Below are positions 16,944-24,140 of a stretch of DNA of 56,048 nt, piece after piece. The DNA lies in the NCBI GenBank assembly GCA_900545345.1, contig UQYQ01000016.1:1-56048 (forward strand). The letters are read 5' to 3'. The notes below the pieces were generated by a model. It was not told the DNA's origin. It saw only the letters and a program-made list of their open reading frames with translations, and did not search any database. This DNA is from an uncultured Ruminococcus sp. (lineage in GTDB: Bacteria > Bacillota > Clostridia > Oscillospirales > Ruminococcaceae). A program made the translations under genes and the position numbers. The stretch's first letter is position 1. Each line of letters begins with the position of its first letter.

Positions 16944-18266
16944 TTAATAACAATCATCATAGTAAATATCTGATTTTGGGAAATTCTTTATCGGCATATA
17001 ATTATGTTTGTCTGCTAAAACATCTTCTTCCCTTGACCAGAAAACATGTTTACTACAATCAAAAGGTTTATATGAAGAAAAAATACTGTCCATATTTTCA
17101 AAATACTGTTCTTCATATTGTTCACGCTCTTTTTGAGTAGGTTCTTTATAACATATATATTTGTCACCGAAGCTGTATAATGCTTTACTCAAATCTGTAC
17201 CGCTGATAGATTCAACTTTTCCGTTTCGCAAGTCACATTTATAGCTATATCCTGTTGAATATTCAGAACCTATCAAAACATAATTGCCTACTAATTGTGC
17301 ATCATAAACATCTGAATAATGATTTTTCTTTTTATCATAAACAGTTTTTACATTTCCGTCATTATCTATTAAATCAATATAATCTTCAGTAGTGCAAATC
17401 AGCTGGTCATCATAAGTACCGATAACTTCAGAATAAACCTTATCATTTTTATCAGTAAATTTAACTTTACTATTTTCGTTTGTTTTATTGTCTATTCTAA
17501 AAACTGCTAATCTGTCATAATCGAATTTATCATCATTATCATCTTCACTGTAATCATCATTATCACTTATATAAAGATATGTATAATCGTTCTCTAATCT
17601 CGCAAATGACAAAGTAGCATATTCAATATCCATTAATTTATTGATTATTCCGCTTTTTAAATCGATTTTGTATACATCGTTATGACATTCGTCATAATCA
17701 TAATATAGCACACCAAATACTAAACTGTCATTGCAAATATAAACATCTCTGATTTCATATTCACAATAGTCGTAAGCCTCAGCAGCAAGATTATTTTTTA
17801 ATGTAATTGACGAAACTTTTGTAATATTATCGCCTTTAAGATCCATTCTGTAAAGAGTGTATACATAATTTGTCTTTTCATATGTGCGCTTTAAGAAATA
17901 TATCATATTTTTATATTCAAAAGCAAACTCTATACAGTCACGCTTATAATAATCCTCGAGAAAGTCGCCTCCCGCACCTTCAAAATATACGGTATTACTT
18001 TGCGGTGCTCCATATTCCCAAAAATCGATTAAATTTGTACCTGTACCCTCGTATCTTACAGTTCCTTTTTCGGAAAAAGAAATTTTTATACTTTGGTCAA
18101 CTATAACTTCCTCTTCTTCAAATTCTGTGATATTATAATCATCACCTGAGCTGCCAAGCGATTTTGCATTATCTGTAGATGAATTTGATACGCACCCCGA
18201 CATACTAAATACCAAAACTGCAGCGAAAGAAACTGCAATTACCCTTTTAATTATTCCTAGTTTCAT
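16944..18266 (-). CDS. Exported lipoprotein of unknown function
   Basis: The 440-residue protein has a lipoprotein signal: positive N-terminus, hydrophobic core and lipobox FSMSGC, with the lipidated Cys near residue 26. The mature part is rich in Asp, Tyr and short strand repeats (for example VYICNDSLVFGVLYYDYDE), which hints at a beta-propeller-like fold, but I recognise no family. It is the last gene of a four-gene operon, 12 bases after the ABC permease and ending at a terminator. It may be an accessory or sensing partner of that transporter, comparable to extra lipoproteins of Ytr-type systems. That role is inference from position. Confidence 0.7.
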   Translation of the reverse strand: MKLGIIKRVIAVSFAAVLVFSMSGCVSNSSTDNAKSLGSSGDDYNITEFEEEEVIVDQSIKISFSEKGTVRYEGTGTNLIDFWEYGAPQSNTVYFEGAGGDFLEDYYKRDCIEFAFEYKNMIYFLKRTYEKTNYVYTLYRMDLKGDNITKVSSITLKNNLAAEAYDYCEYEIRDVYICNDSLVFGVLYYDYDECHNDVYKIDLKSGIINKLMDIEYATLSFARLENDYTYLYISDNDDYSEDDNDDKFDYDRLAVFRIDNKTNENSKVKFTDKNDKVYSEVIGTYDDQLICTTEDYIDLIDNDGNVKTVYDKKKNHYSDVYDAQLVGNYVLIGSEYSTGYSYKCDLRNGKVESISGTDLSKALYSFGDKYICYKEPTQKEREQYEEQYFENMDSIFSSYKPFDCSKHVFWSREEDVLADKHNYMPIKNFPKSDIYYDDCY

Positions 18267-18278
18267 AATGTCCCCCTA

Positions 18279-19094
18279 TTATTCAAGATTAAGCCTGCTT
18301 TTCATAATTTTATTTGTTACAAAATACCCGATTAAACCAATTAAAACAGTTCCTGCCAAAACAATTGACAGTGTTATATTTACAGAAGTAATAGCCGCCA
18401 TCTTATCGCTTAGAATTTCTTCAAGTAAAATAGTCAAGCCTCCGCTTGCAAAAGATAAAACATTTGTAAGTCCTATAAAAATTATAACAGAAAGCAAAAC
18501 TTTTTTATTATTTGCCATATTTCCTATTGCAAACGCAGTATAGAACATAATAATATTGAAAAACAATGATACCACAATAAATACAGCAACTAATACAGTT
18601 GTCAAAGGTATATCACTTAAAGCTTTGAATATATATTCAAATAATCCTATCTGAGTATTTTCAATACCTAAGTCTATTCTAAGCTCTTCTATAAAGTTTG
18701 TTAAAACGTCGCCTGCTGTCATTATCAGTGCCGAAGCAATAAGAATAATAAAGCTGAAAACCGTATACAGAACACCCACTAAAAGCTTTGAAAGAATAAT
18801 CGAACTTGATTTTACCGGAAGGGTGTTTGTCAAATATCCCTCATCGGTAAATACGCTCTTATGGAAACGGTATATTGATATAAACTGACCTGAAACACAT
18901 ACACTGCATATTATAATAACAAAAATTGCAGTTATTACTCCGAATACTATATTCAGAAAGGTTGAATTTTCGTTTTTCTGCAAAATCTCAATCATAATAC
19001 GCTCAACAACCGCACAAAATAACAGACCGATAAAAATCGGAAGATAAAGCCTTCCCGAAGCTTTGAACTCTGTTTTAAATAATTTTCCTAACAT
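18279..19094 (-). CDS. ABC-2-type permease of the GntR-linked transporter
   Basis: The 271-residue membrane protein has six hydrophobic segments (for example about 17-37, 52-73, 101-125 and 164-185), the layout of ABC-2 permeases. It opens with LFKTEFKASGRLYLPIF, a cytoplasmic helix seen in YtrC/D-like permeases. Its start overlaps the ATPase gene by 7 bases, so the pair is translationally coupled. YtrA-type operons are induced by cell-wall antibiotics in Bacillus; whether this one exports a drug or remodels lipids is unknown. Confidence 0.85.
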   Translation of the reverse strand: MLGKLFKTEFKASGRLYLPIFIGLLFCAVVERIMIEILQKNENSTFLNIVFGVITAIFVIIICSVCVSGQFISIYRFHKSVFTDEGYLTNTLPVKSSSIILSKLLVGVLYTVFSFIILIASALIMTAGDVLTNFIEELRIDLGIENTQIGLFEYIFKALSDIPLTTVLVAVFIVVSLFFNIIMFYTAFAIGNMANNKKVLLSVIIFIGLTNVLSFASGGLTILLEEILSDKMAAITSVNITLSIVLAGTVLIGLIGYFVTNKIMKSRLNLE

Positions 19095-19786
19095 CTGAAT
19101 ACCTCCCTGAATAGTGCGTCAACTGACATTCCGTTTTCTTCACGAATTTCATCAACTGTTTTATGAATCTTTAAATGTCCGTTCTGAATCATAATTACAT
19201 CGTCTAAAACTGTTTCTATATCCTGTATCAAATGCGTTGAAATTATAACTGCCGCTTCAGGATTATAATTTGATATAATAGTACGAAGTATATAGTCTCT
19301 TGCTGCCGGGTCAACACCTGCAATAGGCTCGTCAAGCAAATAAAGCTGAGCCTCTCTGCTCATAACAAGTATCAGCTGAAGCTTTTCTTTAGTACCCTTT
19401 GACATTGCCTTAATTCTCTGATTCATATTAATACTCAAGCCGTCAAGCATGCTTTTAGCTTTTTCAAGATTGAAGTCTTCATAAAAATCTTCAAACATTT
19501 TAATTATGTCTTTCACATGCATCCAGTTCGGAATATAAGTTCTTTCAGGAAGATATGAAACTATTTTTTTAGTTTCAACTCCAATCTTCTTCCCGTCAAC
19601 TGTCAGCTCGCCCGAATTTTGTTTAAGCAGCCCGGCAATCAGTTTAATAAGCGTTGTTTTTCCGCTTCCGTTAGGTCCTAAAAGACCTATAATCTGACCT
19701 TTTTTTACCGACAAATCAAGACCGTCAAGAGCAACCAGATGTCCGTATTTCTTTGTCAGACCTGTACAATTCAAAATTTCATCCAT
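19088..19786 (-). CDS. ABC transporter ATPase of the GntR-linked operon
   Basis: The 232-residue ATPase has Walker A GPNGSGKTT (about 38-46), Q-loop, a divergent signature MSKGTKEKL (in place of LSGGQ), Walker B LYLLDEP and switch STH. The SKG-type signature is usual for ATPases of ABC-2 exporters. It follows the GntR stop by one base and overlaps the permease start, placing it within a tightly packed operon. It would power the permease at 18279-19094 at the inner face of the membrane. Family and operon type point to the Ytr-like group; the substrate cannot be inferred. Confidence 0.93.
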   Translation of the reverse strand: MDEILNCTGLTKKYGHLVALDGLDLSVKKGQIIGLLGPNGSGKTTLIKLIAGLLKQNSGELTVDGKKIGVETKKIVSYLPERTYIPNWMHVKDIIKMFEDFYEDFNLEKAKSMLDGLSINMNQRIKAMSKGTKEKLQLILVMSREAQLYLLDEPIAGVDPAARDYILRTIISNYNPEAAVIISTHLIQDIETVLDDVIMIQNGHLKIHKTVDEIREENGMSVDALFREVFRC

Positions 19787-19787
19787 T

Positions 19788-20147
19788 TCAAAACTCCTCC
19801 TTATTAATAAGCTCTATTGTTTGTTTTTTGGTTATTCCCAGCTTTTTAATCTTATCGCAAAACTTACCTACTTCAGAACATGCCAGTTCTGTTCTTAAAT
19901 CATTTATCAGCTTCTCATCCTCTGTGATAAAGTTACCTGATGTACGCTTAGATGAAATCAGACCTTTTTTCTCAAGTTCGCTGAGGGCTTTCTGCATAGT
20001 GTTTGGGTTAACCTGTGCCTCACCTGCCAAATCTCTAACGGATAAAAGCTTTGTACCCGATGTGTATGTTCCGTTAAGAATCCGAAACTCAAGCTCTTCT
20101 AAAAGCTGAATATACACCGGTCTGTCATTTTTGATTTCCCAAGCCAT
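19788..20147 (-). CDS. GntR-family repressor, YtrA type
   Basis: The 119-residue protein has an N-terminal winged helix (about 10-75: PVYIQLLEELEFRILNGTY ... SVRDLAGEAQVNPNTMQKALSELEKKGLI) and only a short helical C-terminus. This is the YtrA subgroup, which lacks a large effector domain and regulates linked ABC genes. It heads the operon. A perfect inverted repeat covers the -10 box upstream, so autorepression is likely. What relieves repression is not visible; in relatives it is cell-wall stress. Confidence 0.92.
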   Translation of the reverse strand: MAWEIKNDRPVYIQLLEELEFRILNGTYTSGTKLLSVRDLAGEAQVNPNTMQKALSELEKKGLISSKRTSGNFITEDEKLINDLRTELACSEVGKFCDKIKKLGITKKQTIELINKEEF

Positions 20148-20190
20148 AATAAAACCTCACTTTCTTCGATACTACCGCCTTTTGCTGAAT

Positions 20191-20239
20191 TGTATTATTG
20201 ATTTAATACAATAATACACCATTGCAATTAATTTGTCAA
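20191..20239 (-). promoter_or_regulatory. Promoter with overlapping GntR (YtrA-type) operator
   Basis: On the minus strand TTGACA (20234-20239) and TATTAT (20211-20216) have a 17-base spacer. A perfect 10-bp inverted repeat TGTATTATTG-N8-CAATAATACA (20191-20200 and 20209-20218) covers the -10 box, so bound repressor would block RNA polymerase. Confidence 0.8.
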
Positions 20240-20335
20240 GTGTTATATTAATTTGAAATATGAAAATCACAATTATGCAAAATAAGAGCAAAATATATAA
20301 AAATAATAAAAATTATGCAATTTTAATATTTTTAC

Positions 20336-20364
20336 TTGCAAATTGATGATTTATATGGTAAAAT
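20336..20364 (+). promoter_or_regulatory. gdhA promoter
   Basis: TTGCAA (20336-20341) and TAAAAT (20359-20364) with 17 bases between are identical to the gap hexamers. A leader of about 90 bases and TAGGAGG precede the start. Confidence 0.75.
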
Positions 20365-20459
20365 AATTATATCGTGCTAAAGCGTAAAATGTTTTTAGCA
20401 ACTAAGCTGTAATCATTTAAGTTGCCGGCACTGAAATTTATAATAGGAGGTCTTAAACA

Positions 20460-21812
20460 ATGGAGTTTAAGAATGCATACCTTAAAAAGGTATATGACAA
20501 GGTAGAAGCAAGAAATCCTAACGAAAAGGAATTTCTTCAGGCAGTTAAAGAGGTTCTTGAAAGTTTAGAACCTGTTGTTGAAAAAGATAAATCATATGAA
20601 ACTAACGGTATCATTGACAGAATTGTTGAGCCTGAAAGATTTATTCAGTTCAGAGTATCATGGGTTGACGATAACGGAAATGTTCAGGTAAACCGTGGAT
20701 TCAGATGTCAATTCAACTCAGCTATCGGACCATATAAGGGCGGTCTAAGACTTCACCCAACAGTTTGTGCATCAGTTATTAAGTTCTTAGGTTTTGAGCA
20801 AATCTTCAAGAACAGCTTAACCGGTCTTCCAATCGGCGGCGGTAAAGGCGGTTCAGACTTCGACCCTAAGGGCAAATCAGACGGAGAAGTTATGAGATTC
20901 TGCCAGAGCTTTATGACAGAGCTTTCAAAGCACATCGGTGCTGATACTGACGTTCCTGCCGGCGATATCGGAACAGGTGCAAGAGAAATCGGCTATATGT
21001 TCGGTCAATATAAGAGATTAAGAAACGAATTCACAGGTGTTTTAACAGGTAAGGGTCTAAGCTACGGCGGTTCTCTTGCAAGAACAGAAGCTACAGGATA
21101 CGGCTGCTGCTATTTCACAGATGAAATGTTAAAATGCATGAAGAACGAAAGCTTTGAGGGCAAGACAGTTGTTATCTCAGGTTCGGGTAATGTTGCTATC
21201 TACGCTACAGAAAAAGCTACACAGCTCGGCGGAAAGGTTGTTGCACTTTCCGACTCAAACGGATATATCTATGACCCTAACGGTGTAAACCTTGATGTTG
21301 TTAAGCAAATCAAAGAGGTTGAAAGAGGAAGAATTAAAGAATACTGCAACAGAGTTGAGGGTGCTGAATACCACGAGGGATGCTCGGGTATCTGGACTAT
21401 TCCATGTGATATTGCTCTTCCATGTGCTACACAAAACGAGCTTGACGGTGAAGCTGCTGACACTCTTATCAAAAACGGCGTAATCGCTGTTGCTGAGGGT
21501 GCTAACATGCCATGTACTCCTGACGCTGCTGAAAAATTCGTTGAAGCAGGCGTTCTGTTCGGACCTGCTAAAGCTGCAAATGCCGGCGGTGTTGCTACAT
21601 CAGCTCTTGAAATGAGCCAGAACTCAGAAAGACTTTCATGGACTTTTGAGGAGGTTGACGCTAAGCTTAAAGACATTATGATTAACATTTTCCACAATTC
21701 ATACAACGCTTCTAAGGAATACGGTCACGAGGGCAACCTTATCTTCGGTGCCAATATCGCAGGTTTCTTAAAAGTTGCAGACGCTATGAAGTGGCAAGGC
21801 GTTGCTTATTAA
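20460..21812 (+). CDS. gdhA: Glutamate dehydrogenase (probably NADP-dependent)
   Basis: The 450-residue cytosolic enzyme aminates 2-oxoglutarate to glutamate, linking ammonia and carbon metabolism. It shows the catalytic lysine regions PYKGGLRLHP and GGGKGGSDFDPKG, the conserved PAGDIGTGAREIG block, and a Rossmann motif SGSGNVAIYA. The length and the small-hexamer features match the NADP-linked biosynthetic class (about 450 residues); coenzyme choice is inferred from that similarity. It is monocistronic with a strong promoter and terminator. Codon use is of the highly expressed type, as in gap. Confidence 0.97.
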   Translation: MEFKNAYLKKVYDKVEARNPNEKEFLQAVKEVLESLEPVVEKDKSYETNGIIDRIVEPERFIQFRVSWVDDNGNVQVNRGFRCQFNSAIGPYKGGLRLHPTVCASVIKFLGFEQIFKNSLTGLPIGGGKGGSDFDPKGKSDGEVMRFCQSFMTELSKHIGADTDVPAGDIGTGAREIGYMFGQYKRLRNEFTGVLTGKGLSYGGSLARTEATGYGCCYFTDEMLKCMKNESFEGKTVVISGSGNVAIYATEKATQLGGKVVALSDSNGYIYDPNGVNLDVVKQIKEVERGRIKEYCNRVEGAEYHEGCSGIWTIPCDIALPCATQNELDGEAADTLIKNGVIAVAEGANMPCTPDAAEKFVEAGVLFGPAKAANAGGVATSALEMSQNSERLSWTFEEVDAKLKDIMINIFHNSYNASKEYGHEGNLIFGANIAGFLKVADAMKWQGVAY

Positions 21813-21833
21813 TAAACAAATACACATAAATAT

Positions 21834-21869
21834 AAAAATGACCAAGTTTTATAAGCTTGGTCATTTTTT
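21834..21869 (+). terminator. gdhA terminator (bidirectional)
   Basis: The stem AAATGACCAAG / CTTGGTCATTT has T-runs on both strands. It also ends the converging gene at 21899-22198. Confidence 0.85.
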
Positions 21870-21898
21870 GTGTACTTTATTTATTTCAGCGTATTCGG

Positions 21899-22198
21899 TT
21901 ATGGCTGTTTATCATATACAATAAGCTTTTTTTTGCGTTTTTCACATTCTTTTCTTATGTACGCTGTATCCTCACTCTCTTCTTCACAGAATAAGTATAT
22001 TACTTCACACTCCCTTATAGCTTCATCGTACTTTCCTAAATCCTCTTTTACATATGCTCTCAAATGCTCAGGCAAAGTCTTATCATATAATATCTCTCTT
22101 CCCAGACTTTTTAAAATAATGTAATCAGCATTTTTAGGAAGAAACTTTATCATTCTTCTCATTGTTGTGTCTTCTGCTCCTATTACTCCTACTTTCAT
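21899..22198 (-). CDS. Small Rossmann-like protein, unknown function
   Basis: The 99-residue protein opens with a beta strand and glycine turn (MKVGVIGAEDTTMRRMI) and ends with two strand-like segments (CEVIYLFCEEES, KKLIVYDKQP), suggesting a minimal nucleotide-binding-like alpha/beta fold. I do not recognise the family. AAAGGA lies 10 bases before the ATG. A ribbon-helix-helix gene lies about 100 bases upstream on the same strand and may be in the same transcript. Confidence 0.65.
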   Translation of the reverse strand: MKVGVIGAEDTTMRRMIKFLPKNADYIILKSLGREILYDKTLPEHLRAYVKEDLGKYDEAIRECEVIYLFCEEESEDTAYIRKECEKRKKKLIVYDKQP

Positions 22199-22298
22199 AA
22201 TAATTAATTCCTTTCATATTCTATATATTTTATTACTACTACATTTAACAATTTTTTATCACTATAAAGTAAAAAGATAATATCTAAATTACAGCCAG

Positions 22299-22475
22299 TT
22301 ATTTTTTTGTTTTATTGAAAAATATTTCACTGTGTTCGGTTTCATATTTTTCTATTAAATCTCTTAAAAGAACAAGTATCTGACTGTTAGCACTCCTGCC
22401 TTCATAATTCGAAATGATGTGTAATTTATCAAGCACTTCACTGTCAATTCTAACTGTCAAATTTCTAATAGCCAT
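22299..22475 (-). CDS. 58-residue ribbon-helix-helix (Arc-like) DNA-binding protein
   Basis: The small ORF starts at ATG 22475 and ends at TAA 22299-22301. The sequence opens NLTVRIDSEVLDKLHIIS, the beta strand and first helix of the MetJ/Arc fold, followed by NYEGRSANSQILVLLRDLIEK as the second helix. Alternating strand residues (L6, V8, I10) fit DNA contact by a two-stranded ribbon. Such proteins act as dimeric repressors or as antitoxins, but no toxin-like partner is seen. The ribosome site is weak (ACGAGGTTAATTT). Coding potential is judged from the fold pattern alone. Confidence 0.75.
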   Translation of the reverse strand: MAIRNLTVRIDSEVLDKLHIISNYEGRSANSQILVLLRDLIEKYETEHSEIFFNKTKK

Positions 22476-22821
22476 AAATTAACCTCGTTTTAAACTTATT
22501 GTATATTTATTTTACCTCAATTTAACTTCAATTTGCAAACATTAAAAGTAAAATATGTTTAAAATATGTTTAATTAGAAATTATAGTAGTTCATATACGA
22601 GTATAATATATGTTCTTAACACCAATATTAACCAATTAAGAACTTACTATAAACATCTCAAAAACTTTTTAATTATTTAATAAACATATTATATCACTTT
22701 TTATTATTAAATGTTTCAAGTCTACTTAGTTTAAGTAGACAGAAAATTTTATTAATTGCATAAAATTATAATCATATATATTGAAATCAAAACAGTTTAT
22801 AAATAAATTCAAAATATGTTC

Positions 22822-22850
22822 TTGACAATATAGTGCAATAGCTGTATAAT
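22822..22850 (+). promoter_or_regulatory. Promoter of small RNA copy 1
   Basis: Consensus TTGACA (22822-22827) and TATAAT (22845-22850) with 17 bases between. About 80 bases including this promoter are nearly identical to the promoter of copy 2. Confidence 0.85.
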
Positions 22851-22856
22851 AATGGT

Positions 22857-22996
22857 ATGCGAAATTTCGACAGTATCACCCTTGATACATTACAATTAAA
22901 TTAAAAACAACAAAAAACACAAATCCGTCGAAATTTCGGATAACAATAAGAGCGTACTGGTTGGCTAAGGTCCAGTACGCTCTTATACTTTTTTCT
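22857..22996 (+). ncRNA. Tandem small RNA, copy 1
   Basis: This stretch of about 140 bases has no ORF but lies between a consensus promoter and a perfect terminator (15-bp stem at 22946-22960/22972-22986, then a T-run). Near the 5' end GTATCA-CCCT-TGATAC forms a hairpin with a C-rich loop. The segment GAAATTTCGAC just before it can pair with GTCGAAATTTC near 22927, closing an outer stem. Two further copies with the same order of elements follow. The CCCU loop could pair with Shine-Dalgarno sequences, as in other Gram-positive multicopy sRNAs; this target idea is inference. Confidence 0.75.
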
Positions 22997-23095
22997 TAAT
23001 TCCCTATTGACTGCCTTTTTCATCGTTAATAAATTAGAATTACAGTAATATATATTGAAATCAATACAGTTTATAAATAAATTCAAAATATGTTC

Positions 23096-23124
23096 TTGAC
23101 AATATAGTACAATAGTTGTATAAT
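23096..23124 (+). promoter_or_regulatory. Promoter of small RNA copy 2
   Basis: TTGACA (23096-23101) and TATAAT (23119-23124), 17-base spacer. It is a near duplicate of the copy 1 promoter region. Confidence 0.85.
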
Positions 23125-23130
23125 AATGGT

Positions 23131-23256
23131 GTCCTACTTGATAGTATCACCTTTGATTTGTTTTACATATATGAAACAATCAATACCTGTCGAAGATTTG
23201 AATAACTGAAGGAGCATACAAAAGAAAACTTTTGTGCTCTGTTATACTTTTATTTT
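23131..23256 (+). ncRNA. Tandem small RNA, copy 2
   Basis: The non-coding unit of about 125 bases has the family elements: outer stem (CTTGATAG with CTGTCGAAG, one bulge), ATCA-CCTT-TGAT hairpin with C-rich loop, a central hairpin TTTGTTTTAC/GAAACAA, the motif GAATAACTGAAGGAGC, and a terminator (GAGCATACAAAAG/CTTTTGTGCTC, then U-rich). Sequence outside the short motifs differs from copy 1, while pairing is kept, as expected for a structured RNA. Confidence 0.75.
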
Positions 23257-23369
23257 TTATATTTAATGTCTTTTTATAATAAACTATCGAATATACTTTA
23301 TTTAAGTATATTAACTTTAAAAAAATTAGAAAATAATAATTAGTGGTCAAAGCGGCTGAATCAGCCGTG

Positions 23370-23397
23370 TTTATCCAAATAATTATATCAGTATAAA
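23370..23397 (+). promoter_or_regulatory. Divergent promoter of small RNA copy 3 with upstream palindrome
   Basis: TATAAA (23392-23397) stands before copy 3 but the -35 region (TTTATC) is poor. A 15-base palindrome CGGCTGAATCAGCCG at 23353-23367 lies just upstream, in the place expected for an activator or other regulator. Confidence 0.45.
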
Positions 23398-23402
23398 AAT
23401 GG

Positions 23403-23527
23403 TATCCACTTTGACAAGCATCACCTTTAATATCTATTTTACTAAAATAAAATAGAAATATCACTATCAAAGTTTAGGATAAACAGTAAGAGCGTACTAA
23501 AGGAAACTTTGGTACGCTCTTGCTTTT
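23403..23527 (+). ncRNA. Tandem small RNA, copy 3
   Basis: The third unit, about 125 bases, has ACTTTGA pairing with TCAAAGT as outer stem, the ATCACCTTT motif, a central AT-rich hairpin (TCTATTTTA/TAAAATAGA), the conserved GGATAAACAGTAAGAGCGTAC, and a terminator whose arms are closed by a GAAA tetraloop (23488-23502/23507-23521). The terminator stem sequence (AAGAGCGTAC) is shared with copy 1. It ends upstream of the separate promoter of the ACT-hom-thrB genes, so it is not simply their leader. Confidence 0.7.
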
Positions 23528-23561
23528 ACTCTGCATTTTAAAAGTTACCGCACTTTTCGCC

Positions 23562-23590
23562 TTGACTTTTTATGCAAATTATGTTATAGT
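23562..23590 (+). promoter_or_regulatory. Promoter of the ACT-hom-thrB operon
   Basis: TTGACT (23562-23567) and TATAGT (23585-23590), 17-base spacer; the leader is short, so no attenuator fits. Confidence 0.75.
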
Positions 23591-23632
23591 TGTAGTTGCT
23601 CAAAAAACAAATGTGCTTAGGAGGTGGACTCG

Positions 23633-24082
23633 TTGGATTATCATAATTCCGGTAAGCTGGTAGTGGTTAATTCGGCAGTTTTACCTGAAATTATACTTAA
23701 AGTACTTGAAGCAAAGCGTATCAAAGCAAGAGGCGATGTTAAATCTTCAGCTGACGCATGCAGAAAAGTCGGAATTTCAAGAAGTGCATATTATAAGTAT
23801 AAGGACTTTGTTTTTGCTTATGAAGAAAAGCTTACAAACAAAATAGTTTCGCTCTATCTTGTTCTTAAAGATGAAAAAGGTGCATTGTCGTCTATACTGA
23901 CTAACCTTTATGAGATGGGTGCTAATATACTGACAGTTAATCAGAATATTCCTATTGATTCTGTGGCAACGGTCACTATTTCAGTCAAGCTTGAGAGCGA
24001 CACTCTTAACACACACAATATAAAAAGCCGTTTGTCAGAACTCGGCTGTGTTGTAGATGTTAAAATAATAAGCGGTGAATAA
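23633..24082 (+). CDS. ACT-domain protein, UPF0735/PheB type
   Basis: The 149-residue protein has an N-terminal helix-turn-helix-like part (SADACRKVGISRSAYYKYKDFVFAYEE) and a C-terminal ACT domain (about 70-148: KIVSLYLVLKDEKGALSSILTNLYEMGANILTVNQ). ACT domains bind amino acids and regulate enzymes or transcription. UPF0735/PheB proteins often precede hom and thrB in Clostridia, as here, so threonine or methionine-family sensing is likely. TTG 23633 is chosen because AGGAGG ends 8 bases upstream; an in-frame GTG at 23624 overlaps that site. The gene is first in a three-gene operon. Confidence 0.88.
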   Translation: MDYHNSGKLVVVNSAVLPEIILKVLEAKRIKARGDVKSSADACRKVGISRSAYYKYKDFVFAYEEKLTNKIVSLYLVLKDEKGALSSILTNLYEMGANILTVNQNIPIDSVATVTISVKLESDTLNTHNIKSRLSELGCVVDVKIISGE

Positions 24083-24140
24083 ATTTGCAACTAATCCCGC
24101 ATAAATCATAATAAACATTTTTTTGAAAGGAAAATATAAA

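Noticed and set aside
22601..22745. A possible fourth, older small-RNA copy with TATAAT, ATCACTTTTT and a GTCTACTT/AAGTAGAC hairpin
   Set aside because: No -35 at proper distance, key motifs not kept, and a weak tail after the hairpin.
23403..23632. Small RNA copy 3 as attenuator of the ACT-hom-thrB operon
   Set aside because: The operon has its own TTGACT-17-TATAGT promoter after the terminator, and copies 1 and 2 precede no gene.
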